Source: Brachionus manjavacas (Eukaryota; Rotifera; Eurotatoria; Ploima; Brachionidae). From it: a stretch of DNA of 64,000 nucleotides. The notes beneath the pieces are model-generated. The model made no database searches. It was not told the origin of the DNA and was given only the letters and a program-made list of their open reading frames with translations. Position 1 is the stretch's first letter. Each line of letters starts with the position of its first letter. Below, one piece after another: positions 14,130 through 26,800 of this stretch. The translations under genes were made by a program, and so were the position numbers. The stretch spans positions 3,539,501-3,603,500 of the forward strand of contig JAHQIY010000007.1 of the NCBI GenBank assembly GCA_019054805.1, read 5' to 3'.

Positions 14130-16736
14130 CGTCAAATTTAGAATTCAAATCTTTTTAATCATTAATTTTAATTCTAAATAGAAGCTTCAATAAATTATTG
14201 TCGAAGCCTATAAAAGAGTAAAAACTGATTCCTAAATTGATAATTGAAATTTTGAAATAATTTCAAGTTTTATTATCCCTTAGTAATACGACCTATAAAA
14301 AATAAAACAACTTAATCATGTATTTTTATTGAATTTTTACAAATAAATTTTTGTTTCGTTAAGCTTATATTGTTTAATTCAGGGCACACATAGTCAAAGT
14401 CTATTTGACAATCAAATGGATGTATTTAAATAAGAAAATATAAACGAGAAAATGCAAATTATATTAAAACAAAATTTTGAAATTTTAATTTTAGATTTTA
14501 CTAAGGTACGAATAATGAGCTAAATATCGATTTTTTTACAATTTGTTGAGGTTCTATCTATTTTATTTTTTGTGATAACCATTTGGAACGAGTCCTTTCA
14601 AAAAAATTGCATAATTATTTTAAAATTTGAAATTTCCCAAACAAAAACAAAATTCTCTTCTTGTCATGCTCTCTATTATTTTAGCTTGATATTTTATTTC
14701 AAATTACAGGAACAAACTTCATTTTTACGCCATTCATAAAATTTAAATTTTAAAATTTAAATTAAAAAAATTGAAAGATGAAATTAATCTCTTTTATATT
14801 AATTTGATTAATGAGCTAGAAAGTTGAAAATTGGTTTTATTTTTGAAAAGTTCACTAAGAACATTGTTTTTTAAGATTTTGATTTATGACACGTTTCGAT
14901 TCAAATTAAATATTTAATTTGAAAATTATAATTAATTTAAATTAATAAAGAAAACAAAACTAGCACTAATTCACGTTTTCTTTTACATTTTTTTTTTAAC
15001 CTGGCTGATATTTATGTTAATAATTAAATTTCTAAAATGTTTATGGACTTCTTGATTTTAGAAAAAATTTACCCGAAGTTTTAAGTAGGGTCCATCAGCC
15101 CAGCATAAATTTTTCTTCTAATTGAAAAAACAATTAATGATTTTTATGTTTTTAAGTAATCTTTTAGACTTGGTTGATTGGCAAACATTGGTTTTAAATA
15201 CAATTATTATAAATGGATTCAAGTAAAAAAATGATTACTTGATTGACTATTTTGACCGAAATTGACGTAAATTTCGGTAAATTTTTGTAAAAAATTGTAA
15301 AAAATCAATAAAAAAGGGAAAATGGATTTTTTATTATAATATTAATTTTTTAACAATAAATGAAAATTTAAATTTAATCCTTATTTAAAAAAAAAACAAA
15401 TAAATAGAAAGAAATTTCAAAAAAAAAATTCAGTTCTATTTAGTGTTAAATAAATAAATTTTAAAATTGTTCTAGATAAAAATAATATGTATACAGTGGT
15501 GTTCCGGATTTAGGATAATTTACGTAAAAAATAGTTAATTTACCGAATTTTACGTAAAATATTGTAAATTTACAGAAGTAAAAAAACGTAACGCTATCAA
15601 AATTTACGTAAATTATGGTAAATTTTTTTTTTTATTATTTTGAAAAAAAAATTTGAAGGATAAAATTAATTAATTTTTTTTTAAAAAAGTGCCAAATTAT
15701 TTCAATTTTTTGGACATTTTTTTTACATAAATTTACGTAAAATGTTCGATATTTACCAAATTTTACGTAATTTACGTAAAAAATAGTTAATTTACCGAAT
15801 TTCACGTAAAATCTAGTAAATTTAGGTTTTTTTACTTTTGTAAATTTACAATATTTTACGTAAAATTCGGTAAATTAACTATTTTTTACGTAAATTATCG
15901 TAAATTACTAAATCCGGAACACCACTGTATATAGAATCTATTAAATATATTAAATCTCCAACTAAATCACCGTTTATTCAAATCTGATTGAACTAGCTTG
16001 GAAAGACCTTTAGAAGATGGTAACATATCGTGAATTCATCGGATTGTAGCATCATATTCTACTTATGATAAATTTGGCACTAGGAATTCAGACAAAAGTA
16101 CAAAAAAATCTCTACTAAATTAAATTGATTTTTTAGTTTGAAAAAAAATCTTAAATAAATGTTGAGTCGATATTCACTCTTTTGGCAAGCTAATAAAAGA
16201 CTTCCGAAAAAATTCCAAAAAAAATTGATACCTTAAAAAGTTAACTTCACTTATTTTTTTTAATCGAGGAAAAAGAAGAAAAAAATAAAATAAAATCATT
16301 AAAGAATAAAAACAACGTAAACACAACTAAATAGGCAAAAGATTTTCTGATAAATTACTCTATTATTTAAACAATAAAGAACTCTACATAGCGTGTCTTG
16401 GAAACCACAATTAGTAATGTTAAAATCAGTTAGCAGCTAAATTTTCAACTAATTAATTAGTTGGCCACAAGTTGCCAAAATCTAAACTGAATTGCCAAAT
16501 AAATTTGCTTTATCTTCATAGCAGTGTTAAGGGTTAGATGGTAAATTGGCGAGATTATACCTTTGGATTATAGCGGCGTTTCATTTTTTCAATTATTAAT
16601 CCCTTTTATGTCTTAATAAACAATTTTAATTCATTTGATTTTTTTTTAATTTTCTAACAATTAAACGTTAAATTAGATTTGTTTGAAATTTTATTAATAA
16701 TCCTTAATTCAGGAGATAATTTTTTTTTTGCAATTT
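14130..16736. other. Intergenic tract containing a MITE
   Basis: About 2.6 kb between the TSEN34 3' end and the villin start, both on the minus strand. Apart from the MITE at 15494-15927 and some related ACGTAAATTT-rich sequence around 15250-15310, it is AT-rich and shows nothing that I can call. Confidence 0.6.
15494..15927. mobile_element. Tc1/mariner-type MITE with roughly 100-bp terminal inverted repeats
   Basis: A 434-bp element flanked by TA on both sides (15492-15493, 15928-15929), the target duplication of the Tc1/mariner superfamily. It begins CAGTGGTGTTCCGGATTTAG and ends with its reverse complement. The arms stay near-identical for about 100 bp, allowing one 8-bp indel. Inside, a unit built around TTTACGTAAAAAATAGTTAATTTACC is repeated again in direct orientation at about 15765-15820, so the subterminal module exists in at least three copies. 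It has no coding capacity and must rely on a transposase elsewhere. The high arm identity suggests fairly recent activity. Confidence 0.88.
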
Positions 16737-17726
16737 TTAAATATGAGACCAGTTTATGGATAAAAAATTTAAAAATCTATTCTCAGTAAAGAACGAAATT
16801 AGGAAAGTTTTTTTGACTGTAGTAGCCATTCGAGCGTAGGTTATTAATTGTTTTAAACTAAGAGAATTATACTCTTGCTCAGAGTCAAAACAAATGAGAA
16901 TAAATTTTGAGTGATAATTGGTCGGGTTTCCGGGATAGACCAGGAAATCTCCGCCGAATTTTGCTCCACTTGTTAAATAATATCCTTTTGTGTAAAGGTA
17001 TTTGAACGTGCTATATTTACAATTTAAAAACAATTTTTTATTCAATGTCCTAAATTGTTCGATTGGAATTTCTTCTCTCTTAAATAACAATTTGCAAAAT
17101 TCTGGCGTTGAATGAAAAATTTCGACTTCATTGAAAAAAATACCACTTTGGTCAACGTTGTTAAGATCTTGTTCAAAGATGAGTTCCAAATTATTTAAAT
17201 TGTACTCTAGTGTATTTTGTTGTTGGTTTAATTTATCCATTTCATCCTGATTTATTTCTGCTTTAAGCAAATTCGTTTTGATCGTGTCTAATTGTTCAGC
17301 AATTTTTTTTCGTTTTCCATTTAATATTTGGTCCTTTTTGGCTATCATCTGTTTTTTTCGATTTTCTTTGAAAGTTTTGATCTGTTTCGAATTTAATTTG
17401 GACAAATAGGACTCATAATCTGATTTAAATTGATCAAAGTTGTCATTTTCTTTCAAATTTTTCAAGTCTGTAAAATTTGTTTTAATAATTTCGACTTCGT
17501 TGTGGAACAATTCGGTCAATAAGCAGACCTCTTCGTTTGCCAATTGAAGTGGCAAAAAGGATTGAGCTGTTTGATTGTTGCACCAAGTTCCAATTTTGCG
17601 CGAACAAATTCTCATTGTCTCGCGTAAATAATCTGAAGCCTCATTTTCTAACACTAAATACGACTTAGCACCATCGCTCAAAGATTCGCTATTTAACTCA
17701 TATATTTTTATCTTTGACTTTAACAT
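16737..17726 (-). CDS. TSEN34: tRNA-splicing endonuclease subunit Sen34
   Basis: Catalytic subunit of the nuclear tRNA-splicing endonuclease that cuts the 3' splice site of pre-tRNAs. A single open frame of 329 residues (human about 310). The C-terminal endonuclease fold carries YLYTKGYYLTSGAKFGGDFL followed by VYPGNPTNYHSKF and later ARMATTVKKTF. These place the catalytic triad at about Tyr264, His272 and Lys305/306. The end, SINWSHI, corresponds to the conserved Trp-containing last strand. The middle (about residues 95-185) is Lys/Gln/Glu-rich and predicted coiled coil, the usual variable linker. No intron is needed to reach family length, unlike most neighbours. The start ATG is the first in frame. 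Confidence 0.92.
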   Translation of the reverse strand: MLKSKIKIYELNSESLSDGAKSYLVLENEASDYLRETMRICSRKIGTWCNNQTAQSFLPLQLANEEVCLLTELFHNEVEIIKTNFTDLKNLKENDNFDQFKSDYESYLSKLNSKQIKTFKENRKKQMIAKKDQILNGKRKKIAEQLDTIKTNLLKAEINQDEMDKLNQQQNTLEYNLNNLELIFEQDLNNVDQSGIFFNEVEIFHSTPEFCKLLFKREEIPIEQFRTLNKKLFLNCKYSTFKYLYTKGYYLTSGAKFGGDFLVYPGNPTNYHSKFILICFDSEQEYNSLSLKQLITYARMATTVKKTFLISFFTENRFLNFLSINWSHI

Positions 17727-18026
17727 TTATGGTATTTTTAAAGTTTTTTATTTATATTTGTAAGAGTGAACGAGTTAATCTTAAAAGTTGATGAAACATT
17801 GTTTACTTTATTCTGAGTCGATAGAATTGTTAAATAATATCTACAACAAAAATACTGAAGCGAGTGACAACTTTTTTAGATAATTTTATTTTTCTGCTTT
17901 CCTGCCAAAGAAAAATGATCTTAGGTTAAAAAATTTTTTTTATTAATATATTTATTTTATTTTAATTATTTTGTTCTATTTTTGATGAAAATCTATTACC
18001 TTAATCATTTCTCTAGAGTAGACTAC
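17727..18026. other. Intergenic spacer
   Basis: About 300 nt of AT-rich sequence upstream of TSEN34 (minus strand), bordered by the retroelement relic. It probably holds the TSEN34 promoter; no motif is assigned. Confidence 0.4.
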
Positions 18027-18510
18027 CTAAAGCCTTTGCTAGACTGCGACCTAAATGGAAGTCATTCAGCTCGAGAAAGGAAACAAAGCTTAAGCTGTAC
18101 AGCATTCTAGTAAAAGCAACTCTGATGTATGGAAAAGAATGTTGATAGATATCTTGAACTGATAGAAAAAGCCTATACACTATTAATAAAGAGAATTTTT
18201 CGAATACACTGGGTTTATACATTGTCAAACGCTGAATAGGAGAACGTATTCAGAACTAATGAGTAAAAGCATCAAGATTAAAGACTGCTGTGGCTTGGAC
18301 ATTTCCTTAGAATGAAAAGAACACGTATAGCAAACAGAGCGCTTTAATTGACATCTGAATGGTGGCCAGCAATAACTTTGAAGTCAACAATTACGAAAAA
18401 TATCTCCTAAATGAAGATGGCATGGGGAGAAGCAAGCGTAAAGGCAAATAATTAACTTGAGTGGAAATAGAAATTAATGATCCTTTGCTTCACAAGGAGC
18501 GAATAAAAAA
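18027..18510 (+). mobile_element. RTE/CR1-like non-LTR retrotransposon 3' fragment, decayed
   Basis: Read across frames, the plus strand gives KAFARLRPKWKS, then SRKETKLKLYSILVKATLMYGKE, then WLGHFLRMKRTRIANRAL, STITKN, LEWK and LCFTRSE before a stop. This is the familiar C-terminal tail of non-LTR reverse transcriptases (connection region and the TRxxRxAL ... W block). Several stops and shifts make it a pseudogene. The same tail ending in CSTRSE occurs on the opposite strand near 60100-60330, so both are copies of one family. The minus-strand ORF at 18013-18228 is a shadow of this fragment. Confidence 0.75.
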
Positions 18511-21500
18511 AATTGTCTTAATATCATAAATGTGTTCCTAGTTTAAGTTTATTTTTTTTTGAATATCATTAAAATACGTAATTAATACAAGCTCTTATAA
18601 AAGGAAAAATTTAAATTTATGACCAAAATCTAATGATCATGTTCAAAAGTTTTAATTAAAAAAGGTTTAAAAGTGTTTTTTTAGGTAAATAAATTATTGT
18701 AGAAGCATTGTTTTATAGTTAACATTCAATTCTAAATGCTTGTAAAACTTTGCAAAGATTTTATAAATTATTAAATGAACATTATCAGCTTAAAATGTGC
18801 CTGTGTATTAATTTTTAAAAATAAAAAAATACAAAAAAACTTATTAAATAATAATTTTTGAGCATGATCGGTAAATTTTGTTAATAAATTCAATTTTCTA
18901 TTATTTTTCTATTATCATCATTTATAAATAAATCTATTCAAATATTGAATTATTCTAAAAATTATTAAATAAATTTGGTTATTTAGTAAATACAGTTTAT
19001 TTGATTATATTAAACAACAAAACTTTTTTTTGATTATTTTTTAAAGCTTTTTAACTACATTCTTTAAAATATTAAATGAGTCTTTTTTTTTTTAATTTCT
19101 TAGTGTCAGCGATATTTTATGGGATTTTTTATGCCTTATCAAAAAAATAATGTTTAACAGAGAAGAAAAATATAAATTTTACTCACAATTTGAATTTTTA
19201 AATGAAAAAAAAATTAAATTCAAAACACGAAGCATGTTATTATTTTACATGACTGCTTAAAAACTCAAAAATTAATGCATATTTATCTATATTAGCGTTG
19301 GACTCTGTCAGTGGTGACCAATGGACCTTCAAAAATTGACGTTGCTGTCTTGATGGTCATCTAGAAAAATTCTTTTTTTTATTTAACTTAAGATACCATT
19401 TAACTTTAGATATTTCAAAATTTGATATTTTTTTCAAGGTTTCCATTAAGATAGCCAGCACTAATCTATACCGCTTACATGAGGCCTCATCTCTAAGAAT
19501 TTATTTTACTGGGAAGTCTTTTCTAGAAAAAGATTTAAGTATTCTTTATGAAATAAAAATAACACAAATCCGACTAGGTTATGTAATTGATAACATTAAA
19601 GACCTATGAACTAGTTGTTTCGAAAAACTTTTTCGGTTATCATTTAATCTTTAAAATTTTAGTTATATAAAAAAATAAGCTACTTAGTCTTTAATTTTTT
19701 ATTAAAAATTCTTATTTAATTTTCAAAAATTTGGATAGATTAAAATAAGTAACTCAAAAATTGCTGCTAAAAATTCTCTGTGTGTATTTGTAATGTATTT
19801 TAATCTTAAAAAAAAAAATTCAAATTTATCTTAATTTAAATTTAAAAGAGTAAAAATTCAATAAAAATTAACCCAAGAAATCTTAATTAAAACTTTTTGT
19901 AGATGTTGCTAACTAATTATAAATTATATCTTATAAAATGAGCTTTTAATGCAATCATTTAAATAATAGAGTATTAAATAATTCGTATCTTTTTTGCAAA
20001 AAAATTTGAGTCCAAATAGCATTATATAAATGCTCACAATTCGAATCTATCTTTAAATATTTTTGATTTAAGAGGAAATTTTTTGTGTAATAAATTGGTA
20101 AATGCCTAGTAAAAATATGTCAAGGAAGAAAATTAAAGGATAAGATGTAGAGTTAACAATTTAAAGTCATGTCCTTAAATTTGAGCATTATAAAAAGGAA
20201 TTAGCATATTTCTACAAATATTTTAGAGTATTTGTAAAGATGATCCGTATGTTTTCGAAATCGAATGGGTCTTGATGAATGCTCACACAAAGCTCAATTG
20301 CAAGTTGTCAACAAAAATTAATTTTATCATTTCATAAAAAAATGAGTACAAACATTTTTCTCTCACATATTTAAAACTCTTCTTATTTTTAAGATCACGA
20401 TTTTTGGATGTCTAATGCGATTATTAATTTTGTTTAGAAAAAATTTCCGTAAAATAAGACTTAGATCACAAAGCAAAAAATAAAACAATTTAATCCAAAT
20501 AGAAAATAAACTTGGACATGAAATGAATAATTTTATTTTGATTAATCAAAATTGTGACTAAATAGCCCTTTTAAAGTTATAAATTTAAAATAAAAACTTA
20601 AAAGATAAAGAATTCAATTGACCAGTCAATCCATTCAACTCATTTAAATGCATGATTTAGCAATTTAATTCATATATTTTTATACTTGATTTGAAAATTT
20701 AAATTATTTTTTTAGAGATGAATCGTCATAAACGAATTCGACCATGCTCTACCTGTTTGAATATTATCGATTAAAAGCAAATAAAAAAGTTCGTGAAGCA
20801 TATGCGATGAGAACAACTTGAAATTTCTTCATTAAAGGCTTCTTAATGACACTAAATGCTGGTCACAACTGACAAACTAGAAGCACTTAAGTCTTTCTTT
20901 TTTGAAAAAATAAAAATTGCCTCTATTTCTTTTCATTCATATGCCTAATTATAAAATTTTCATTATAAGAAGCTAATTTATATTTTTGGACTAAATGGGT
21001 TCAATTTTTCTTTGGGATTAATATTTATTTAGATGAAATTCCTACTATTAAAATTATAGAAATTAGTTTCATAAACGACGAATTAGCGAAAAGATTATAC
21101 AATTTCTATTATAAGGAGAAACAATTTATTAAATCTAGGAATACTTAGGGCTCAAATTGAATTTTGGAGAAATATTTGTTTGTTTGTTTTTTAATTGGGA
21201 TGAAAATATTTCATTAGAGTTTAATTTTTTCTAATTGCAAAAAATTTTAAAATTAGAGATAAGAATTAAATTAGAAATCACACAATGAGCTTTGTGTTGG
21301 AACAAATAGACATTTTGGCTTTAAATTTTATAAATTTTAAACTGTTCGGTGAATTTTATTAGAACTTATGCAATTATGAGCATGACAGCTGCTGGTTTCC
21401 TCAGTGATTTTTGCAACTTTAAATAGCTTTCAAATTTTTAATTAATAAAATTAATTTAATTCTTATCTCGGTTAAATTTTGCTGTCAAAATTCAACAAAT

Positions 21501-22254
21501 GCTTTTTTAAGTTTCTAGATGATTAATTTGAGATTTATGAAAAATTCAGTTTGTTAAATTTGTTTTTTTAAATAAAAAGAATTTCTAATTTTAAGATTAA
21601 TTTTAGACACTTTTTCTGCGGGCAGTGAAAATGAATCTCAAAAATGTCTGCTATTCATCTAAAAATCAATTCGATGACCTTAATCCGAAATTTATCAAAT
21701 GTTTAATTAAGATCAAATTGCATTTAGTGTTGCCTTTTCAAATGAAAAATATAAAGGTAAATTTTTGATTTTATTTTTTTGCTGTTGTCATAATAAAAAA
21801 ATTAAGAAAAATTAAAATATAGATATTCAAAATTTTATTTCCGTTGATAAGTTTAAGCTTCGCTAGCAACTAAGCTAATAAATTTCCGAGTTATGTTTAA
21901 TGAAACTAAGAAAGACGAGAGTTTAAGAAATACTTTGATTAATATTAAACTTGTGACAAATTTTGTTTAAATTAATTATTATTCAAGATTTGAAAAGAAA
22001 GCTTTTAGATACAAAATTATAAAATATAATTAAGTGTTGTTGTTAAGCAACTGTACTTGCTTTTTACGTTTAGAAAATAAAATTTAATACATAAAAGCCG
22101 TTCAAGGTTGTCAAAGTCTATTTAACTAGAAAAAATATTAAGAGCTTTTTTTTCAATTTTTCCTTTATTTTAGTTTTGGTTGTTGTTAAATTGTTAGAAT
22201 TCATGAATTTGTATAAAATTGGTTGCATGAAAAAATAGTGCTTTAAATAAAAAA
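18511..22254. other. Long AT-rich intergenic tract
   Basis: About 3.7 kb holding only the orphan exon pair at 19296-19582. Around 20715-20880 the base composition becomes more mixed (GAATTCGACC..., CATATGCGATGAG...), but no frame stays open and nothing is recognised. The remainder is A/T homopolymer-rich. Confidence 0.5.
19296..19582 (+). pseudogene. Orphan exon pair of unknown protein (gene fragment)
   Basis: Two adjoining segments look like exons. 19296-19355 (60 nt) follows CTATATTAG and ends before a GT; 19439-19582 (144 nt) follows TTTTTTCAAG and ends before GTAATT. Both are multiples of three and join in phase 0 into 68 codons without a stop. Peptide blocks include WTLSVVTNGPSKIDVAVLM, ASTNLYRLHEASSLRIYF, TGKSFLEKDLSILYEIK and TQIRLGY. 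The composition is protein-like and unlike the surrounding AT-rich noise. I found no start codon exon, no continuation and no family I can name. It may be a dead gene fragment, part of a gene with distant exons, or a transposon piece. Confidence 0.35.
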
Positions 22255-23128
22255 ATGGAATTACCGATCGATGCGATGGCTGAGAAAAGGCCTCCATCTA
22301 TAAACTATAATCCAAATAGGTCTAATGATGAACTTGAAACTAATCACACTAAATCCTCTCAATTCGAAACCAATTTGAAGCCGATAAACTACAAAAATGG
22401 ACGCAAGCTTGAACCAGCAATGTTCAGCTATTCAAATTACTATACCCATAGAGAAAAATTACCTCAACATTACAACCCCCTTTTACAGTACTTGGAAAAT
22501 ACCGAAGTAAAATTTCATAATGACAACCTGTACGAAGATTCGCCCATTGGAATACCGACTAGATCACAGTAAACATTTTACTTTTCTTCCAAAATAAAGA
22601 GACATTTATTTTGAATTTATAAAGAATTCTAAAAGAAAAAGTTTATCATTTGCCAATTATAAGAGAAACGGCAATTGAAAGAGCCAGATATCAACGAAAA
22701 TTAGAAGAGACACAAAAAAATATTGTAACATCAAGAAAAAAATATAATTTCACCACATATGATAATTTTTCCGATCATTATTTTCTCACAGGAGCCCGAT
22801 TCAATAGGTAACAATTTTAAAGTTATGTGATTATTATTTTTTAAAAAATAATTTTTAGAAATGACACTATTGATTCGAAGATACTAAATAAATATGGAGT
22901 TTTTGTGCATAGGAAAAAACCGGAACTTGTTTACATAAAATCGAACAAGAAGGCTTTAGAAAGTTTTAAGCAGGACATGTCAGAATTAAACAGTTTATTA
23001 ATGAATAGTCAAGGTAGATTTTTTAATTCATCTTTACTATTTAAATTTATAATTAAATTTAAGATCGAACCGCCTTCAAATCAAAATCAATTCAAGCGTT
23101 TTCAGAAAAAGAACAAAATAAACGATAA
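22255..23128 (+). CDS. Uncharacterised four-exon gene, 238 residues
   Basis: Not recognised. Exons 22255-22568, 22625-22807, 22859-23013 and 23064-23128 join in phase to 717 nt with TAA at 23126-23128. The protein is hydrophilic, Asn/Lys/Tyr-rich, without signal peptide or membrane segment. Segments that look constrained are YYTHREKLPQHYNPLLQYLE (exon 1), RETAIERARYQRKLEETQ (exon 2, helical), TYDNFSDHYFLTGARFNR (end of exon 2) and KYGVFVHRKKPELVYIK (exon 3). The mixture of short aromatic/Pro motifs and a basic helix resembles small axonemal microtubule-associated proteins, but that is only an impression. The gene converges on the SLC26 gene downstream. Confidence 0.6.
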
Positions 23129-23886
23129 TTAGTTGTGCCATTTTTTAAAATTATTTTTAATATGCTTATTTTAATAAAAATTTGTGATATGTGTTATGAT
23201 TTATTAGACAATTTTTTTTTTCTTTGATGTGAATTTTTTTAATTAAAAAATCGAATTTTTAGTCCTGTTTTTATTGAATATTTTTATTCTACACAACTCG
23301 GCTATTTAATAAATTGTCTCAAAAGATTTAGGAGTCAGTCAAAAGAGCTTTTTAGTTTATAGCAAGATTAGGATGAATTTTTAAAATCAAAATATATATA
23401 TTTTGAATTGAAAAAATAAAAATAATAATAAAAATAGCAATTATAAATTTGCTCCTGCAAAAAACTTGCAGAGAAGTGTTACAAGAAAAAATACAATGAT
23501 AGATCCTAAAAAGTACATACAGCTTAACATCAGACCTCTATAAACGTTTGTTAAATGTGTTTATGATTATGATTTGTGAACTTATTGTACTGATTTATGA
23601 ATTGAAAATAATTTTTTTTTAATTCAGCTAATAAATAATTCTAAATTTTAAATTAAGATTTAAAAAATTATGTAAAATGCATAAAAAGGTCCTAAACTTA
23701 ATGGGTTTGAAAATTAATTTCAACGTTAAAAAAATATCTTCTATTTACATTTTTGAGTTTATTTGATAAATTTTTACAAAAAGTTATGCTTAAAAACAAA
23801 AACAATTTTTTTTTAGAATAATACTCATCAAAATATAGTAATTATCAATAAAATGATTTTGAATCTAACTTTGAAAAAAACAAGCT
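23129..23886. other. Convergent intergenic spacer
   Basis: About 760 nt between the unknown gene (+) and the SLC26 gene (-), containing both 3' UTRs. AT-rich; no feature recognised. Confidence 0.5.
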
Positions 23887-26800
23887 TTAATAGTTTAAAA
23901 TATTTTGAGCATGAACAACTGCATCATGAATTGATAGATGAAATATTTTTTCATCGTAATAACCAGCGCTTTTTTGATCAGTAGATAAAGCATACTCCAT
24001 GCACTTGAATCTATCAATGATGGCATCTTGTTAAAAAAAATGTTAAAAAGATTTAATTAAAAAAATTAATTTTTAAAAGCATACCGTTACAGTCAGCCAA
24101 GTATGTTATAACTCCAATGTCTTTATAATCTGATATGAGCTATAGAAAATTTTCATTAGAGTTTAATATTTTTTTTTCTTTTGAAAATACCTGTTTTATT
24201 GTTTTGACGCCCACTGAATCAATAAATGGAATCGGAGAACAGTCGATTATTAAGAATTTAAAATTAGGAACTATTTCATCATCATCCACTATTTGATTAG
24301 GAAAATTTCTTATTTCCTCCTCTTCGATTTGAATAGTGGCATTTTGAAAGTTTGACGAACTATTTTCGAAATTTTGGTTTTCTAATCCATAAACTTTTGT
24401 ACTTGAGCTTTTATCAGAAACAGAATATTTTTTCATAAAACCGGGAAAAAACTTTTTTAAGGCAAATAAAAGTTAAATCTTTATTTTGAATTGAAAAAAG
24501 TTAAATTTACTGTTTTGAATTTTGAGAGTTTATGATTTTTCATTATTTTTCTCTTTTCTTTGAAAATTTTCTCTGTCATTTCGATGTAATCTTGTGGTTT
24601 GGCATCTGTAAGTTTGAAAATTTCGTTCTGAAATTTCAACGAATTCGAAGCATGAAGTTCGGCTTGAATACGGACGATTTTTATTTGATCTATTTCCTTT
24701 GCCTTTTCAAAGACTCAGTAATTAATCGTCAAAATAAAAGAAATGATTTAAAATCAAACCTCTCTATAAAGCTTAGTATCCTTGTAAAATTCCGTTCCTG
24801 GAATATTGCCTAATAAGGTCGAATACGGCCTTGAAAAATGAATTTAGAATTTCCAAAATAATTATCTTTTATTTTTTCCTTACGTGGATGATCTTACTAG
24901 ATGAATTAAAATGTAAAATCCAACACCGATTCCAAGACCTATGTCAATATCAAGAAACACTACTGACAAAAATGTTATTAAAAATTGTAACTTTGGAAGA
25001 AATTAGCAATTGAAAATAATTTTAAATTAAAAAATTACAAATTCGATCTTGTTAATTTTCCAGTAGATGGCTAGGTCTCCAATCTTTTTCAAAAGACCTT
25101 GTAAAGCAACTATAACAATAGATGCCAGACAAGCTTTAGGTAAATATTCAAACAATGGAGCAATAAATCCCAATACAAGAGCCAGTATAATACATGAAAA
25201 TATTGATGCCATTTGAGTTTTACCACCGGCATTGTTTTGTATGCATGAACGACCCAGAGAGCCAGCGCTTACAAAGCAGGAAAAAAATGATGAAAAAACA
25301 TTGCTTGCGCCATAAGCCAAAAGTTCTTGGGTAGGATTTATTTTATAGTGATGAGTTTTTGAAAATAAATCACAAAGTGAAAAATTGATTGCAAATGAAA
25401 CTATAGCGATCAAAAAACAGGGAACAATCATATCTTTTATTAAATAGAATGGTGGTGATTCCGGGGATGGTATCCTAAAAAAAAACACTCTAAATTATCG
25501 ATTACAAAGTATAACTTTATTAATTACCCTGATTGCACTGGTCCAATAATTTTTACATTAAATTTTACATGAAATTTTGCCAAATATGAAATTAAGGTTC
25601 CAAAGACGACCTTTTTTTCAAACAAAAATTGTATTAAATTGTAGAATAAATTTTAATCAATTACCACCAAAAGTTCAGTTGGAAATGGAGCTTAATTTTA
25701 AAATTTATTTTTGAATCAACTATTTTTCAATTTTACCAATCATTTTCTTTGCAAATCTTTGGTTCACATATGTTTTGATCATTAACAATATAGCTATGCA
25801 TAGAACAGAAATAATAACCGTAGCTAAATTCACCTTCGGGATATTGATCAAAACATTATACCAGGTCTAAATTTATTTTAAACTTAAAATTTCAAATCCA
25901 TATTACTTAAAATATTACAATCGGAATTTTAAAAACTCCGAAAAATCTCGGTATTGATATTCCAAGTGATGACTTTATCTGTGAAGTTAAAACATGGATT
26001 GCACTTCCTTTGAAAAAATTTATTAGCTTATTTTTGCACTATGAAGCACTCAAATCTCTTAAAACCAATTAATCAAAAAGTTTCAGCTGCTTGTTGTAAA
26101 AATTACTTAACCACAAAACATAGCTAAATGTCAATTTCAAAAATTAATTTACATCGAATTAATAGTTTAGTTAATTTTTGATTTTTTACTACCACCTAGA
26201 TTTGGTCTATATTACTGAAAATATACTAAGAGAATAAGACACAAACAAAATTTATTAATTAAAAGAACACTATGAATCAATAAATTTGCAAGAATTAGAC
26301 CTGTATTGGAAACTTTGACCTTAGAGTTGGTGGAAGAACTATTCATGAAACACAAGATATTCTTCTTGAAGCAGTTAAAGAAAAGCACGTAGTAAAATAT
26401 TGATAATATATCAAAATATATCAAATGATTTCCAAAGGATAGATTTTTTTGCATTATTGTATTTCTTACATTTTTATATTTTATTTTGTTCTCTACTTTC
26501 TATTTTCATGTGACTTTAAATTAGCTAGATTAAATAGATAAAAAAAATTTTTTAAATTTGCCGCTCCTTCATGTAAGAAAAAAATCCTGATTGATATTTT
26601 AAATATACATTTTAAATATGATTTTTTTGAATTTATCCTTTAAAATTATTCCGTGCTAAATTTCAAAAATTGTTAAAAATATAAGCTAGAAACTGAATCA
26701 TAAAATCTAAATATTTTTAATCAATGTCTTAAGAGACAAGTAAAAACCTATTTTTGAATTAAATTAATATAAAAATAACTTAAAAACGAAAATAAATAAA

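Noticed and set aside
18013-18228. Minus-strand ORF at 18 kb
   Set aside because: The plus strand here encodes a retroelement tail; this frame is its shadow.
24532-25013. Two plus-strand ORFs inside the SLC26 gene
   Set aside because: Antisense to well-supported SLC26 exons; Phe/Leu-rich shadows.
26212-26454. 80-codon minus-strand ORF in the first SLC26 intron
   Set aside because: Low-complexity hydrophobic sequence inside an intron; exon 1 and 2 join in phase without it.
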